A stretch of 45,150 bases of DNA from an uncultured Bacteroides sp. (GCA_900546925.1 UREV01000020.1:1-45150); one strand, 5' to 3'; shown: positions 24,651 through 33,947, counted from the stretch's first letter. The notes: a model not told the origin generated them from the sequence alone. Numbers and translations are program-made.

Positions 24651-26734
24651 GCATAAACGGAAATTGTCAGGATTTGTCCATGATTAAGTCTGCGGATATG
24701 GTTTTCGCTACGATGAACATGATGGCCAAAGATGATTTCAGGTCGTCCAATTTTGCCCCTGATGAGTTTTCTGTCATCATTCTGGATGAGTGCCATCGCT
24801 CAGGCTCAGAGAGTTATCAGAAAATCATTGACTATTTCACTCCTCAATTCCTGCTTGGTATGTCGGCCTCTCCGGACAGGACTGACGGTTTCGATGTTTA
24901 TAGACTTTTCGACCATAATATCGCGTGCGAAATCAGACTTCAGACCGCTCTGGAAAATGACCTGCTGTGTCCGTTTCACTATTTCGGAATCCAAGATTTG
25001 AAGGTCAATGGTAGTCAGGTGGATGTGAATGATTTTAAGGATCTTACAAGTTCTGAACGAGTGAAGAATATCATAGATGTTGCTGAGTACTACGGCTATA
25101 GCGGTGATAGGGTAAGGGGACTTGTTTTCTGTAGCAGGACAGAAGAAGCAGAGACACTTTCGGCCATGTTCAACAGCATTGACAAGAAAAACAGCGGGCG
25201 GAAGTATAGGACATTGGCATTGACAGGGAAAGATAGCGAAGCTGCTCGCCGGAAGGCGGTGGAGATGCTGGCGGCGGATTCGGTCCATGACGAGGAGATT
25301 CTGGATTACATTTTTACCGTCGACATTTTCAATGAGGGCGTGGATATTCCGGAAATTAATCAGGTAATCATGCTCAGGCCTACAGAGTCGGCGATTATTT
25401 TCGTGCAGCAGCTTGGGCGAGGTCTCAGAAAAGCTAAAGGCAAGGAGTATGTCGTGGTGCTGGACTTTATTGCAAATTACGACAATAATTACCTGATACC
25501 TATTGCATTATCTGGTGATAGGACGGGTAATAAAGATAATATCCGTCGTTATCTTATCGAGGGGAATAACGTTATCAAGGGTGCTTCTACCATATATTTC
25601 GATGCGGTGACGAGGAAGCGGATTTTCGAGTCTATCGATGCTGCACGTATAAATACCAGGAAGATTATCCTCGACAGTTATCGTCAGTTCAAAGCGAAAC
25701 TTGGGCGCAGGCCGACATTGACAGATTTCGATAAATTCGGCGAGATGGATCCGTTGAGAATTCTTTCGTATATGGATAAATCTTTCGGAGCTAAGAAACT
25801 TGCTTCATATCATGGTTTTATGGTCGCATTCGACGGATTGGACGAGACCCTTTCCGTGCAGGAGAATCACATCCTCGAGTTCGTTTCTCAGAAGTTCGCC
25901 TCCGGGAAGAGGCTCAATGAGGTGCTGATGCTGGAGGTTTTGTTATCTGCTTCGCCGGCTGCCGATGTCATCGATTTGTGGGAAAGGTCAATGCTGAAGA
26001 ACGGTTTGAATAGCGGTGGTTTTGCAGTCCGTAATATTATTTCGCTGATGACAGGGGAGTATTATGATTGTGGTTCTGGAGGTCAACGATTCCGCGATTG
26101 TGTGCTTGTCGAAGAACGTGGTGGAGCATATAGGATTTCGTCTATGATGGAGTCTGCTCTGGCCAATCCGGATTTTCGCGCGGCTCTGACTGATGTATTG
26201 TCCTTTGCCAGAGGTCGTTATGATGCTATTTATAGATATGGAGAATCCTTTGTGGTGGGGCAGAAATACTCTTACGAAGATGTTTTCCGGCTTTTGAATT
26301 GGAAGAAAAATGAGGTGGCTCTCAATGTCGGCGGATATCGGTTCGATGCAGAGACTAAGACGTATCCTGTATTTGTGAATTATGATAAGTCTCTGGAAAT
26401 CAATGATACTATCCGTTATGAGGATCGGTTTTTAGATTCGTCTACTCTTTTGGCGATTTCCAAGAGCAAGAAGACTTTGGAGTCTGCAGATGTCCGGACG
26501 GCTGCCGATAGTGAGCGTCTTGGGGTGAAGATGTATTTGTTCGTCCGCAAGAATAAAGATGACAAGGAATCGAAGGAATTTTATTATCTTGGCAGGATTC
26601 GACATGAGGCAGGTGGTATTCTTAAGCAGTTTGTGATGCCTAACACGGAAGTGTCGGCTGTCGAGATCGAGTATAAGTTGGAGACTCCGGTGGAGAAGAA
26701 TTTGTATGATTATTTGACGTCAGAAAATATTTAA
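24651..26734 (+). pseudogene. 5'-truncated DEAD/DEAH helicase with DUF3427
   Basis: The frame opens after a TAG near 24648 and enters directly in the middle of a superfamily 2 helicase: SADMVFATMNMM (motif Ia/b region), motif II LDECHRSG, motif III GMSASPDRTDG, motif VI QQLGRGLRKAKGKEYVVVLDFI, then a DUF3427-type C-terminal half ending VEKNLYDYLTSENI. The Walker A motif, and the phospholipase-D-like nuclease domain usual in these roughly 1000-residue proteins, are missing. The remaining about 686 residues have no internal stop. Without motif I it cannot be a normal ATPase. Intact relatives are DNA-repair or phage-defence-associated helicase-nucleases. Confidence 0.8.
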
Positions 26735-26744
26735 AGTGCTTATA

Positions 26745-27134
26745 ATGAAAACAATAAATGTGGTTGCTGCTGTGATTTTTAAGGATGGCAGAGTGTTCGC
26801 GACGCAGCGTGGTTATGGTGAATTTAAAGATGGCTGGGAATTTCCGGGCGGGAAAATCGAGCCGGGGGAGAGTCCGGAGGATGCGCTCCGTCGTGAGATT
26901 CGTGAGGAACTTGAGGTTGAGGTCAATGTCGGAGAACTTATTGATATCATTGAGTATGACTACCCGGCTTTTCACCTGTCCATGAAATGCTATGCATGCA
27001 CAATAGCTGATGGAAATCCTCATCTGTTGGAACATGAGGCTGCTAAATGGTTGTCTTCTACGCAATTGAACTCCGTGGACTGGCTCCCGGCAGATATAAC
27101 ATTGATTCCCAAAATCGCTAAACTTCTCGGTTGA
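26745..27134 (+). CDS. Nudix hydrolase, MutT-like (8-oxo-dGTP type)
   Basis: This 129-residue protein begins MKTINVVAAVIFKDGRVFATQRG. The Nudix box is GGKIEPGESPEDALRREIREELEVEV, fitting Gx5Ex7REUxEExGU except for Glu at the final Gly. WEFPGGKIE upstream and the short length match MutT/CTP-pyrophosphohydrolase types. It would hydrolyse oxidised or non-canonical nucleoside triphosphates. A GTG 9 bp upstream is a weaker start. It starts 10 bp after the helicase remnant's stop and may share its transcript. Confidence 0.85.
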   Translation: MKTINVVAAVIFKDGRVFATQRGYGEFKDGWEFPGGKIEPGESPEDALRREIREELEVEVNVGELIDIIEYDYPAFHLSMKCYACTIADGNPHLLEHEAAKWLSSTQLNSVDWLPADITLIPKIAKLLG

Positions 27135-27348
27135 GAATACACATTGCACTCAAGTTGGAAATAATGTTTAGGGGATGGATTCCTATGTGCTCCTGAGAGG
27201 TGTGGATGGTTAGCGTTTGAGTAAAATGTACTGCCTAAAACGTTTTCGCGGTACAAAATGTTCATCCGCCCCGTCCAAGTGCCCGTCCGAATCTCAGTCG
27301 CAAGGCTAATCTTCAAGGAAACGCCGACAATCCAGACTACCCCCACAT
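27135..27348. other. Intergenic stretch without a recognisable gene
   Basis: About 215 bp lie between the Nudix stop and the rnpB terminator. No RNA, repeat or credible coding frame was recognised. A minus-strand open frame here continues into the Nudix gene and has no family features. Confidence 0.5.
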
Positions 27349-27390
27349 AAAAAACAAGTGACCGAAACAAACGTCTCAGTCACCTTATTT
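27349..27390 (-). terminator. Terminator of rnpB
   Basis: On the minus strand AGGTGAC...GTCACTT with an inner GAGAC/GTTTC stem is followed by a T-rich tail. Confidence 0.75.
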
Positions 27391-27738
27391 TGTAGGCGGG
27401 GCCGTAAGCCGGTTTCTGTTATTATCCCTATCATTTATCTGCGCAACCTACCCCCTGACATCGGGCGGGCAGCCCTCATCTGTCAGTATATTTGGTTTTG
27501 CAGGCCCTGGTACCATACCCGCCCGGCATCGCTGACGGACGTCGTGAGCTCTTACCTCACGTTTTCACCCTCGCCATCCGGTATCGGACGGCAGTTATTT
27601 TCTGTTACGGTTTCAAAAGATTACTCCCATCTGCGCTTTCCGCAGCAGGGTGCCCTTTCCTGTCCGGACTTTCCTCACTGACCATAAAGATCAGCGCGAT
27701 AGAGCGTCCCACCTATATATTTTGTTTTCTTCAGCGGA
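27391..27738 (-). ncRNA. rnpB: RNase P RNA (bacterial class A)
   Basis: The minus strand carries the hallmarks of RNase P RNA: GAGGAAAGTCCGGAC followed by a purine-rich stretch and GGGCACCCTGC near the 5' side, and ACAGAAACCGGCTTACGG near the 3' side. P1 forms between UAGGUGGG (27708-27715) and CCCGCCUA (27393-27400). It is the ribozyme that matures tRNA 5' ends. The 5' limit is set from the promoter and the 3' limit from P1, each within about 20 nt. Confidence 0.95.
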
Positions 27739-27743
27739 GACCA

Positions 27744-27751
27744 CAAAGATA
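27744..27751 (-). promoter_or_regulatory. -7 box of rnpB
   Basis: TATCTTTG on the minus strand places transcription start near 27738. Confidence 0.75.
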
Positions 27752-27807
27752 CTATCTTTTTGTGAAATCAGAATATACTAATCCTTAAAAAAGTCGAAGA
27801 AAGACTA

Positions 27808-27815
27808 TATCTTTG
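27808..27815 (+). promoter_or_regulatory. -7 box of the esterase gene
   Basis: TATCTTTG lies 25 bp before the ATG at 27841. It is divergent from the rnpB promoter about 55 bp away. Confidence 0.65.
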
Positions 27816-27840
27816 CACCCGATTTTAAGTCACATTAATT

Positions 27841-28851
27841 ATGAAAAACACCTTTCTACGCATCATAATCACACTCTCAGCGATTATTGCCACAATAAAC
27901 ATATCCGCCCAAACTTACCCGACCCGTAAACTGCAAAGGCAGATGCATACAGAAGAACGCGAGTTTCTCTCGAACATGAAACCAGGTCTGCAACACACCC
28001 AGATGCTGGCCGTACGAGCCGCGATCCAAGGCGACGACACCGCTCTGCAGCAAATCCGCCAGAGCCGAAACCTCGCCCCGACCCTGCCCGAAACCATCGC
28101 CGCCACCTGCGTCACCCCCGATCTCTGCCTTTTTGTTCCTGTCAATGCTGCCTCTCGCAAGCGTCCGCTTTTGCTCTATCTACATGGAGGCGGATGGTGC
28201 TTCGGCAGCATAAACAGCTGTGCCCGTTTCTGTGCAGCATTGGCAGAAGCAGGGGACTGTTGCGTTGCAGCCTTGAACTATCGTCTGTCACCGAAATATC
28301 CATATCCGGGACCCCTAAATGACTGTGTGCGAGCATTTTCATATCTAAAACAACATGCGGAAGAATGGGGCTGTGACTCTACACAAATTTCAGTTGGAGG
28401 GGACAGCGCAGGAGGAAACCTCGCTTTAGCTACAGCGATGTCCATCGACGGAGTACATAAAGTTATCCCTATCTATCCGGTGACAAAACTCTTCACCGAA
28501 ACCACCCCGTCATGGGAAAAATATGCGAAAGGCTATGGAAACGACGCCGAACTCCTAGAAGCGTTTAACGAAGCCTATGCACAGAAAGAAACGCATAACC
28601 CATTGGTCTCCGTTGGATTGGCAAGTGATGCAGCATTGACAAAACTCCCTCCGGTGCTCATCCTTTCAGCAGGTCACGACATCCTTTTCGACCAGACAGC
28701 AGAACTGGCCGTCAGACTCGAAAAACTGAATCATCCCCTTCAGTATCACGTCTTTCCGACAGCCACACACCTCTTCATCACAGTTCCCGGGCAGCCGACA
28801 GCATTCTCCGAAGCCGTGAAAATCATCGCCCGCTTCCTGAACGAGAATTAA
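27841..28851 (+). CDS. Secreted alpha/beta hydrolase, HSL-like esterase
   Basis: This 336-residue protein has a cleavable signal peptide (ending ISAQ). It has the oxyanion-hole motif HGGGW, the nucleophile elbow GGDSAGGN, a later Asp in LILSAGHDILFD and the catalytic His in TATHLFITV. This is the hormone-sensitive-lipase-like (family IV) esterase pattern. It would hydrolyse short-chain or acetyl esters in the periplasm, perhaps on dietary glycans, although no carbohydrate gene adjoins it. It converges with the exchanger gene, with 6 bp between stops. Confidence 0.85.
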   Translation: MKNTFLRIIITLSAIIATINISAQTYPTRKLQRQMHTEEREFLSNMKPGLQHTQMLAVRAAIQGDDTALQQIRQSRNLAPTLPETIAATCVTPDLCLFVPVNAASRKRPLLLYLHGGGWCFGSINSCARFCAALAEAGDCCVAALNYRLSPKYPYPGPLNDCVRAFSYLKQHAEEWGCDSTQISVGGDSAGGNLALATAMSIDGVHKVIPIYPVTKLFTETTPSWEKYAKGYGNDAELLEAFNEAYAQKETHNPLVSVGLASDAALTKLPPVLILSAGHDILFDQTAELAVRLEKLNHPLQYHVFPTATHLFITVPGQPTAFSEAVKIIARFLNEN

Positions 28852-28857
28852 TTAGAT

Positions 28858-29802
28858 TTACAATCTGCTGAACAAAAACACATTATATGCGACGTAGCAT
28901 AAAAGCATCGCGGCGCCCTCCCGGCGGTCGATCCTGTTTTTGCGTCCTGTATACGCCCAAATCAGAAGCAAAACCGCGCTCAGCACCAGAGTTATAATGT
29001 CGACTATGGTCATGGACGCGAACGACAACGGAGTGATAACCGAAGACAGACCGAGAATCATCATCGCGTTGAACACGTTGGAACCCAATATATTACCGAG
29101 TGCCAACTGCTCCTTTCCCTTGATCGCCGCTACCAGACTCGTAGCAAGTTCAGGCAGAGAAGTACCGCCGGCGAGAATCGTGACCGCGATAAATTTGTCG
29201 CTCACCCCGATCTGCCGCGCAAGAGCTGTCGCGCTATCCACGAACAAGTCCCCACCGAAAATGAGTCCCGCCAGTCCGGTTAGGGTCAATGCTATTGATT
29301 TCGTGATGGACAGCGTAGCTTGCTGCGTCTCGGAAAACTCGTCTTTCGAATCTGATTTGAAACAATAAAAAAGATACGCGGAGAACACAAGCAGCATCAG
29401 GACGCCCTCCCAACGCGAAATGACAGGTCCTGACATAGAGCCGGTAATTCCGAGAATGATCAGCAGAATGGTAACGCCAAGGGTGATAGGGATATCTATA
29501 CGCCTGTTCTTATCCGTCATTCCCACAGGAAGAACCATTGCAGTCAATCCCAAGATAAACAGCACATTAAAGATATTAGAGCCGACGACATTGCCGACAG
29601 AAATATCTGAATTGCCTTCGATTGCACCAGTAAGGCTCACGACGAGTTCAGGGCAGGAAGTTCCGAATCCGACAATCGTCAGTCCGATTACAAACTCACT
29701 GATACCGGTCCTTCTGGCGATAGAAGAGGCTCCATTTACAAGCCAGTCAGCCCCGAGAACTACAAGTCCGAGGCCGACGAGCAACAATAATATATTTACC
29801 AT
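28858..29802 (-). CDS. Calcium/sodium antiporter (CaCA family, YrbG-like)
   Basis: This 314-residue, 10-TM protein has two alpha repeats: GFGTSCPELVVSLTGA with GNVVGSNIFNVLFILG, and GGTSLPELATSLVAA with GNILGSNVFNAMMILG. These hold the conserved Glu and Asn ion ligands of Na+/Ca2+ exchangers. It would extrude Ca2+ against Na+ or H+. It is 3 bp downstream of the small membrane protein gene and probably co-transcribed. Confidence 0.92.
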   Translation of the reverse strand: MVNILLLLVGLGLVVLGADWLVNGASSIARRTGISEFVIGLTIVGFGTSCPELVVSLTGAIEGNSDISVGNVVGSNIFNVLFILGLTAMVLPVGMTDKNRRIDIPITLGVTILLIILGITGSMSGPVISRWEGVLMLLVFSAYLFYCFKSDSKDEFSETQQATLSITKSIALTLTGLAGLIFGGDLFVDSATALARQIGVSDKFIAVTILAGGTSLPELATSLVAAIKGKEQLALGNILGSNVFNAMMILGLSSVITPLSFASMTIVDIITLVLSAVLLLIWAYTGRKNRIDRREGAAMLLCYVAYNVFLFSRL

Positions 29803-29805
29803 GAT

Positions 29806-30249
29806 TTACTTTTTGAGCATGGAAATCAGCTTTTCTGCCTGCTTCGAGTGAAGTTCGGTCGTGCCGACAGCCGGCTCATAAGTATAATTCGAAAAAGTAT
29901 AGAGCTGAGCATAAGCGAGTTCCGCAGCCTGATTAAAATAAACTTCCAAGCGCACCGGACCGCCCTTGCTGGCTTCGCCGAGGTTCAGGTCAATGCTTTT
30001 GCCACCTAAGAAGTCTTTCAGTGGTTGGAGGTAAGAAGCCGACATATCCATAGCGACCTTGGTCAAGACTTGTTCTTTTCCGTCAGCTTTGTATCCCTTC
30101 TTGAAGAAGCAGAGCATTAATATTCCGCAAGATGCGAGAGTTAAGCCGAGCGCAGGATTAAGGAAATAAGAGCCGATGCCCGCGAGAATTACTACTGTAG
30201 ATATAATGATGTCTTTCGGTGTGTGAACCGATTTGAAATTTGTTTCCAT
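29806..30249 (-). CDS. Small membrane protein of unknown function
   Basis: This 147-residue protein has two TM helices (IIISTVVILAGIGSYFL and ALGLTLASCGILMLCFF) followed by a soluble domain of about 95 residues rich in YxQ and LxVYFNQ segments and a helical end (LHSKQAEKLISMLKK). I do not recognise a characterised family, though homologues seem likely in Bacteroidota. It lies immediately upstream of the Ca2+/Na+ exchanger with a 3-bp gap, so a linked role in ion transport is possible but unproven. Confidence 0.7.
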   Translation of the reverse strand: METNFKSVHTPKDIIISTVVILAGIGSYFLNPALGLTLASCGILMLCFFKKGYKADGKEQVLTKVAMDMSASYLQPLKDFLGGKSIDLNLGEASKGGPVRLEVYFNQAAELAYAQLYTFSNYTYEPAVGTTELHSKQAEKLISMLKK

Positions 30250-30265
30250 GTTTTATTTTTAATTT

Positions 30266-30287
30266 AAGTTTCACAAGTGCGAAACTT
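30266..30287. promoter_or_regulatory. Inverted repeat upstream of the small membrane protein
   Basis: AAGTTTC-N8-GAAACTT is perfect and lies 17 bp before the start codon, in the leader or operator region. On the plus strand it is followed by GAGTTTTT and might also act as a terminator. Confidence 0.4.
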
Positions 30288-30411
30288 GAGTTTTTAATAT
30301 GTTGAATAACAGCCTCTTGCGTTTGAAGAAGCATAAAAGACTTACCTGCGCTCCAAGTGGCAACTGGCCAAAGAGTGCAAGAAATGACATTTTGGGAATA
30401 AGACTGTTACG
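30288..30411. other. Intergenic stretch without a recognisable gene
   Basis: Nothing recognisable was found between the inverted repeat and the small lipoprotein's stop codon. Confidence 0.4.
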
Positions 30412-30768
30412 CTACAATCTCAGGAAACAAATGGAATAAATAAACCTGTCTAAAGATAACTTCCCAGTCCATCCGGAGATCATTTCACCGATGGAAAAAT
30501 CGAAGATACGAGGATTAATACACTTTCCGTTTCTGAAAAGACAATCATTATTTCTGAAAGTACGGAAAGTTCTCTGACACTCAGGCGTCGTCCTGACAGA
30601 GAGAATGTTACTGCTTTCGACCCCGAAAATATAATTAGTCTGAGGCGCAGATACATAACCGGTCTCCATTACGGAAACTGCCTGCTGTGAAACTACATCG
30701 CACAACTCATGCTTGTCGCACGCTAAGAACGACAAACAGAACAATAATATGACGATAATCCGTTTCAC
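30412..30768 (-). CDS. Small lipoprotein of unknown function, GTG start
   Basis: This is a predicted 118-residue protein, (V/M)KRIIVILLFCLSFLACDKHELC, with a textbook lipoprotein signal and lipobox (LAC). It would be an outer- or inner-membrane lipoprotein. The mature part holds cysteines (CQR, CLF, CIN) and no known domain. The GTG start at 30768 is only 5 bp after a perfect -7 box TATATTTG (30774-30781), so the mRNA would be leaderless. No ATG is available near the signal peptide. Flanking DNA is decayed, so the gene may be orphaned. Confidence 0.5.
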   Translation of the reverse strand: MKRIIVILLFCLSFLACDKHELCDVVSQQAVSVMETGYVSAPQTNYIFGVESSNILSVRTTPECQRTFRTFRNNDCLFRNGKCINPRIFDFSIGEMISGWTGKLSLDRFIYSICFLRL

Positions 30769-30822
30769 GCCCCCAAATATACAACTTTTTTCACTTTGTA
30801 TTGTTAGCAGAAAGAAGTAAAT

Positions 30823-31029
30823 TCGCATTGACAGAAAAAGCGAAACCTCAAATTTTGGAACCGACAGACGCGATAGTGCGGGTGACCTTGGGCAGCCCGC
30901 ATCAGCGAGATCACTGAAGATGATACAGTTCTGATTATCGGAGCCGGACCGACAGGTATCTGTACGCTCCTCTGCGAGATGCTGAAGCACCTGAGCGAGC
31001 GGGCGCCGACTCCGCCGGCAGCCATTTGA
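30823..31029 (+). pseudogene. Remnant of a zinc-type (MDR) alcohol dehydrogenase
   Basis: Two fragments in different frames read as parts of one MDR dehydrogenase. Bases 30825-30894 encode KPQILEPTDAIVRVTLG (N-terminal GroES-like domain). Bases 30910-30990 encode ITEDDTVLIIGAGPTGICTLL (Rossmann dinucleotide motif GAGPTG). The catalytic-domain sequence that should separate them is deleted and the frame shifts. An intact iron-type alcohol dehydrogenase follows, on the opposite strand. Confidence 0.7.
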
Positions 31030-31070
31030 ATAGACCCCGACACCGGCGCCATGTTAACATCCACGTCTCT

Positions 31071-32237
31071 TTATAGGCTCTCCTTCAAGACTTGGATCAC
31101 CTCGTCGCGGCTTAGAATATGGTATCCGCCCTTGCAGATTGGACATGCGTCAGCTATGCCTTCTAACAGCTCAGGTTTTGCGCCACATTCGGTAATGTTC
31201 ATAGCCAATCCTAATTCGCGCATCCATTTCTCCATGGTCTCCAGCCCCTCCATTGCTACCTGTTCATCAGACTTGTCGGCTGCCGATACGTTCCATACAT
31301 TGATGGCCAAGCGTTTGAATCTCGCTACCGCATCGGATGACTTGCTGATCAGCAGTCGGTAATAGGCTCCACTTACTGCTGAAAGCGTATGGCCGTGAGT
31401 TGCATCAGTGTATGCTGCTACAGCCTGTCCTAACATGTGGACCATCCAGTCAGTGGCCTTGCCTCTATCTATGAGTGAGTTCAATGCCCAAGTGGCTGTC
31501 CACATAATATTTGATCTCGCCTCGTAATCTTCGGCATTGACCAAAGCCTTGCGGGAACTTACTATGAGTGAGCGCATCAGACCTTCAGAGATATAGTCGC
31601 TGGTGTTGTCATCGTTGCCCGAAAGGTATTGCTCCAGGATGTGGCTCATGATGTCATAGATACCTGCCACCATCTGGTATTGAGGTACTGTGAAGGTGAA
31701 TTTCGGATTTAAGATGGAGAAGTCAGGGTTGCGGAAATTGTAGTGCAACTTGAGATTCTCTTCGTGGTTTGAAATCACCGCACAGTCGTTCATCTCTGAT
31801 CCTGTGCCAGCCATTGTAAGTACGCAACCTACTGGTATCCAGCGTGATGTAAATGGCTGCCAGTTTTTGAAGTAGTATTCCCAAGGGTCGCCGTCGAACC
31901 AGGCGCATCCAGATACGGCTTTACAGTAGTCGATAGTCGAGCCTCCTCCTACTCCGAGTATCAAGTCGACGTTCTCCTTCCTGGCGAGCTGTGCGCCTTC
32001 GATGACCTTTCCGATGGTCGGGTTCGGCATGACGCCTGACAGTTCCACCACTTCGCTGCCGGCTTTTTTCAGCTCAGCCATGACGAGGTCGTAGATGCCG
32101 AATCGCTTTATGCTGCCGCCGCCGTAAACCAGCATGACCTTCGGACCATAGTTTTTGAGTTCCCCTCTTAGTTTTGTCAATGAATCCTCACCGAAGATGA
32201 GTTTGGTGGGGTTATGAAATGTAAAGTTGCCTAACAT
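31071..32237 (-). CDS. Iron-containing alcohol dehydrogenase (butanol dehydrogenase-like)
   Basis: This 388-residue protein starts at ATG 32237 (MLGNFTFHNPTKLIFGED), the usual N-terminus and length of the BdhA/YqhD branch. Nucleotide binding is at GGGSTIDYCKAV. Metal-ligand regions are GIYDIMSHILEQY (Asp, His) and DWMVHMLGQ with THGHTLS (two His). It reduces aldehydes with NAD(P)H. The frame stays open upstream to 32348 with a hydrophobic stretch that is not part of the family. A weak -7 box TATCTTTA (32259-32266) supports the shorter form. Confidence 0.88.
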   Translation of the reverse strand: MLGNFTFHNPTKLIFGEDSLTKLRGELKNYGPKVMLVYGGGSIKRFGIYDLVMAELKKAGSEVVELSGVMPNPTIGKVIEGAQLARKENVDLILGVGGGSTIDYCKAVSGCAWFDGDPWEYYFKNWQPFTSRWIPVGCVLTMAGTGSEMNDCAVISNHEENLKLHYNFRNPDFSILNPKFTFTVPQYQMVAGIYDIMSHILEQYLSGNDDNTSDYISEGLMRSLIVSSRKALVNAEDYEARSNIMWTATWALNSLIDRGKATDWMVHMLGQAVAAYTDATHGHTLSAVSGAYYRLLISKSSDAVARFKRLAINVWNVSAADKSDEQVAMEGLETMEKWMRELGLAMNITECGAKPELLEGIADACPICKGGYHILSRDEVIQVLKESL

Positions 32238-32414
32238 GATTCGATATTTTGGTTCTTGTAAAGATAATAAATTCTCTATAATCTCCCACTGGTGTCCGCC
32301 CGCAATCATTCCTGGGATTGCCAGTATTGAAAGCAATAAACCAGTCATAATGTTGCAAATTATTTTTTAACGCACACTAAGATAAAAAATAAAATTGAAA
32401 TCTATATCGTTATT

Positions 32415-32446
32415 TTTGTTTATAAATCTTTTTAAACTTATCTTTG
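32415..32446 (+). promoter_or_regulatory. Promoter of aspA
   Basis: A TTTG/TTG -33 element at 32415-32418 and a perfect -7 box TATCTTTG at 32439-32446 are 20 bp apart, in a very AT-rich upstream region. This is one of the best consensus promoters in the window. Confidence 0.85.
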
Positions 32447-32493
32447 CAGTTATAAAATAAAACAATTTATAAATAAAAATATAACACTTTACT

Positions 32494-33888
32494 ATGAACG
32501 AAGAGAAATTCAGAATCGAATCTGATCTTCTTGGAGAACTTCAGGTTCCGGTTGATGCTTATTATGGCGTTCAGACACAGAGGGCTATCAACAATTATAA
32601 GATCTCCAACACCAAAATGAGTGACTACCCTGAGTATGTCATCGCTATGGCTTGCGTGAAGCTTGCTGCAGCACAGACAAACAAGGAACTCGGTGCTATG
32701 GATGGAAAAATTGCTGATGCTATCGTTGAGGCATGCCGTGAGATTATCGACGGAAAGTTCCACGATCAGTTCCCTGTGGACATGATGCAGGGTGGAGCCG
32801 GAACATCAGTAAATATGAACGCTAATGAGGTGATTGCGAACAGAGCCCTTGAAATTATGGGTCACAAGAAAGGCGAGTACCAGTTCTGCTCACCTAACGA
32901 CCACGTGAACTGTGCGCAGTCTACCAACGACGCATATCCTTCAGCATTCCGCTATGCTTTCATCAGAATGAATAGAAATCTCGAGAAAGCACTTAAAGAT
33001 CTTATCGAAGCATTCAAGGCTAAAGGTGAGGAATTCAAAGACGTTATCAAGATGGGCCGTACCCAGCTTCAGGACGCCGTTCCTATGACTTCAGGTCAGG
33101 AGTTCCACGCTTACGCCACCAACCTCGAAGAAGAGGTTCTCAACATTGAGAGAAACGTAAACCTCCTTTATGAAATCAACATGGGTGGTACAGCTATCGG
33201 AACAGGTCTGAATGCAAAACCGGGATTCCCTGAGTTGTGCGCGAAGAAGATGACCGAGCTTACAGGTGAGAAATTCATCGCTGCTCCGGACCTCGTGGAG
33301 GCTACTCCTGATACAGGTGCTTACGTAAGCTACTCAGGCGCTCTCAAGAGACTTGCAGTTAAACTTTCCAAGATTTGTAACGACCTCAGACTCATGGCTT
33401 CAGGTCCACGTTGCGGTTTGAAGGAAATTAACCTTCCTCCTATGGCTCCAGGTTCATCCATCATGCCGGGAAAGGTTAACCCGGTTATCCCTGAGGTAAC
33501 TAACCAGGTTTGCTTCAAGGTTATCGGTAACGATACGACCGTTTCATTTGCGGCAGAGGCAGGACAGCTCCAGCTTAACGTTATGGAACCGGTTATCGCT
33601 GAATCTATTATGGAGAGCATTACATGGCTTACAAACGCTATGAACACTCTTCGTGAGAAATGTATAAATGGTATCACCGTAAACAAAGAGCGTTGCTACG
33701 AGATGGTTAAGAACAGCATCGGAATCGTAACAGCTTTGAACCCTATCATCGGTTATAAGGCCAGCACAAAGGTTGCAAAAGAGGCTCTCGAGACTAACCG
33801 CTCAGTTTACGACATCGTGCTCGAAAAAGGCATCCTTACCAAGGAAGAACTCGACAAGGTACTCGATCCTAAGAACATGATCGGATAA
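32494..33888 (+). CDS. aspA: Aspartate ammonia-lyase
   Basis: This 464-residue member of the fumarase/aspartase superfamily begins FRIESDLLGELQVPVDAYYGVQTQRA, the AspA form. The catalytic loop is GSSIMPGKVNP, and NDAYPSAFR and TQLQDAVPMTSGQEF are substrate-pocket segments. It converts L-aspartate to fumarate and ammonia, feeding the fumarate-reduction branch of anaerobic metabolism typical of Bacteroidales. Class II fumarase is excluded by the YYGVQTxRAxxN start and overall similarity, with fair certainty. Codon use is strongly biased, consistent with high expression. It is monocistronic with its own terminator. Confidence 0.92.
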   Translation: MNEEKFRIESDLLGELQVPVDAYYGVQTQRAINNYKISNTKMSDYPEYVIAMACVKLAAAQTNKELGAMDGKIADAIVEACREIIDGKFHDQFPVDMMQGGAGTSVNMNANEVIANRALEIMGHKKGEYQFCSPNDHVNCAQSTNDAYPSAFRYAFIRMNRNLEKALKDLIEAFKAKGEEFKDVIKMGRTQLQDAVPMTSGQEFHAYATNLEEEVLNIERNVNLLYEINMGGTAIGTGLNAKPGFPELCAKKMTELTGEKFIAAPDLVEATPDTGAYVSYSGALKRLAVKLSKICNDLRLMASGPRCGLKEINLPPMAPGSSIMPGKVNPVIPEVTNQVCFKVIGNDTTVSFAAEAGQLQLNVMEPVIAESIMESITWLTNAMNTLREKCINGITVNKERCYEMVKNSIGIVTALNPIIGYKASTKVAKEALETNRSVYDIVLEKGILTKEELDKVLDPKNMIG

Positions 33889-33910
33889 AATCCTTCATTT
33901 ATATAGGTTT

Positions 33911-33947
33911 AAGGCCGGCGGAAGAAATTCCAGACCGGCCTTTTTCT
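33911..33947 (+). terminator. Intrinsic terminator after aspA
   Basis: AAGGCCGG pairs with CCGGCCTT around a 14-nt loop and is followed by T5. Confidence 0.9.

Noticed and set aside
27020..27370. Minus-strand open frame between the Nudix gene and rnpB
   Set aside because: It runs antisense into the Nudix gene and overlaps the rnpB terminator, with no recognisable domain.
32238..32348. N-terminal extension of the iron alcohol dehydrogenase with a hydrophobic segment
   Set aside because: Family members begin at the MLGNFTFHNPTK-like position; the extension would add a signal-like helix to a cytoplasmic enzyme. It could be a fragment of another gene.
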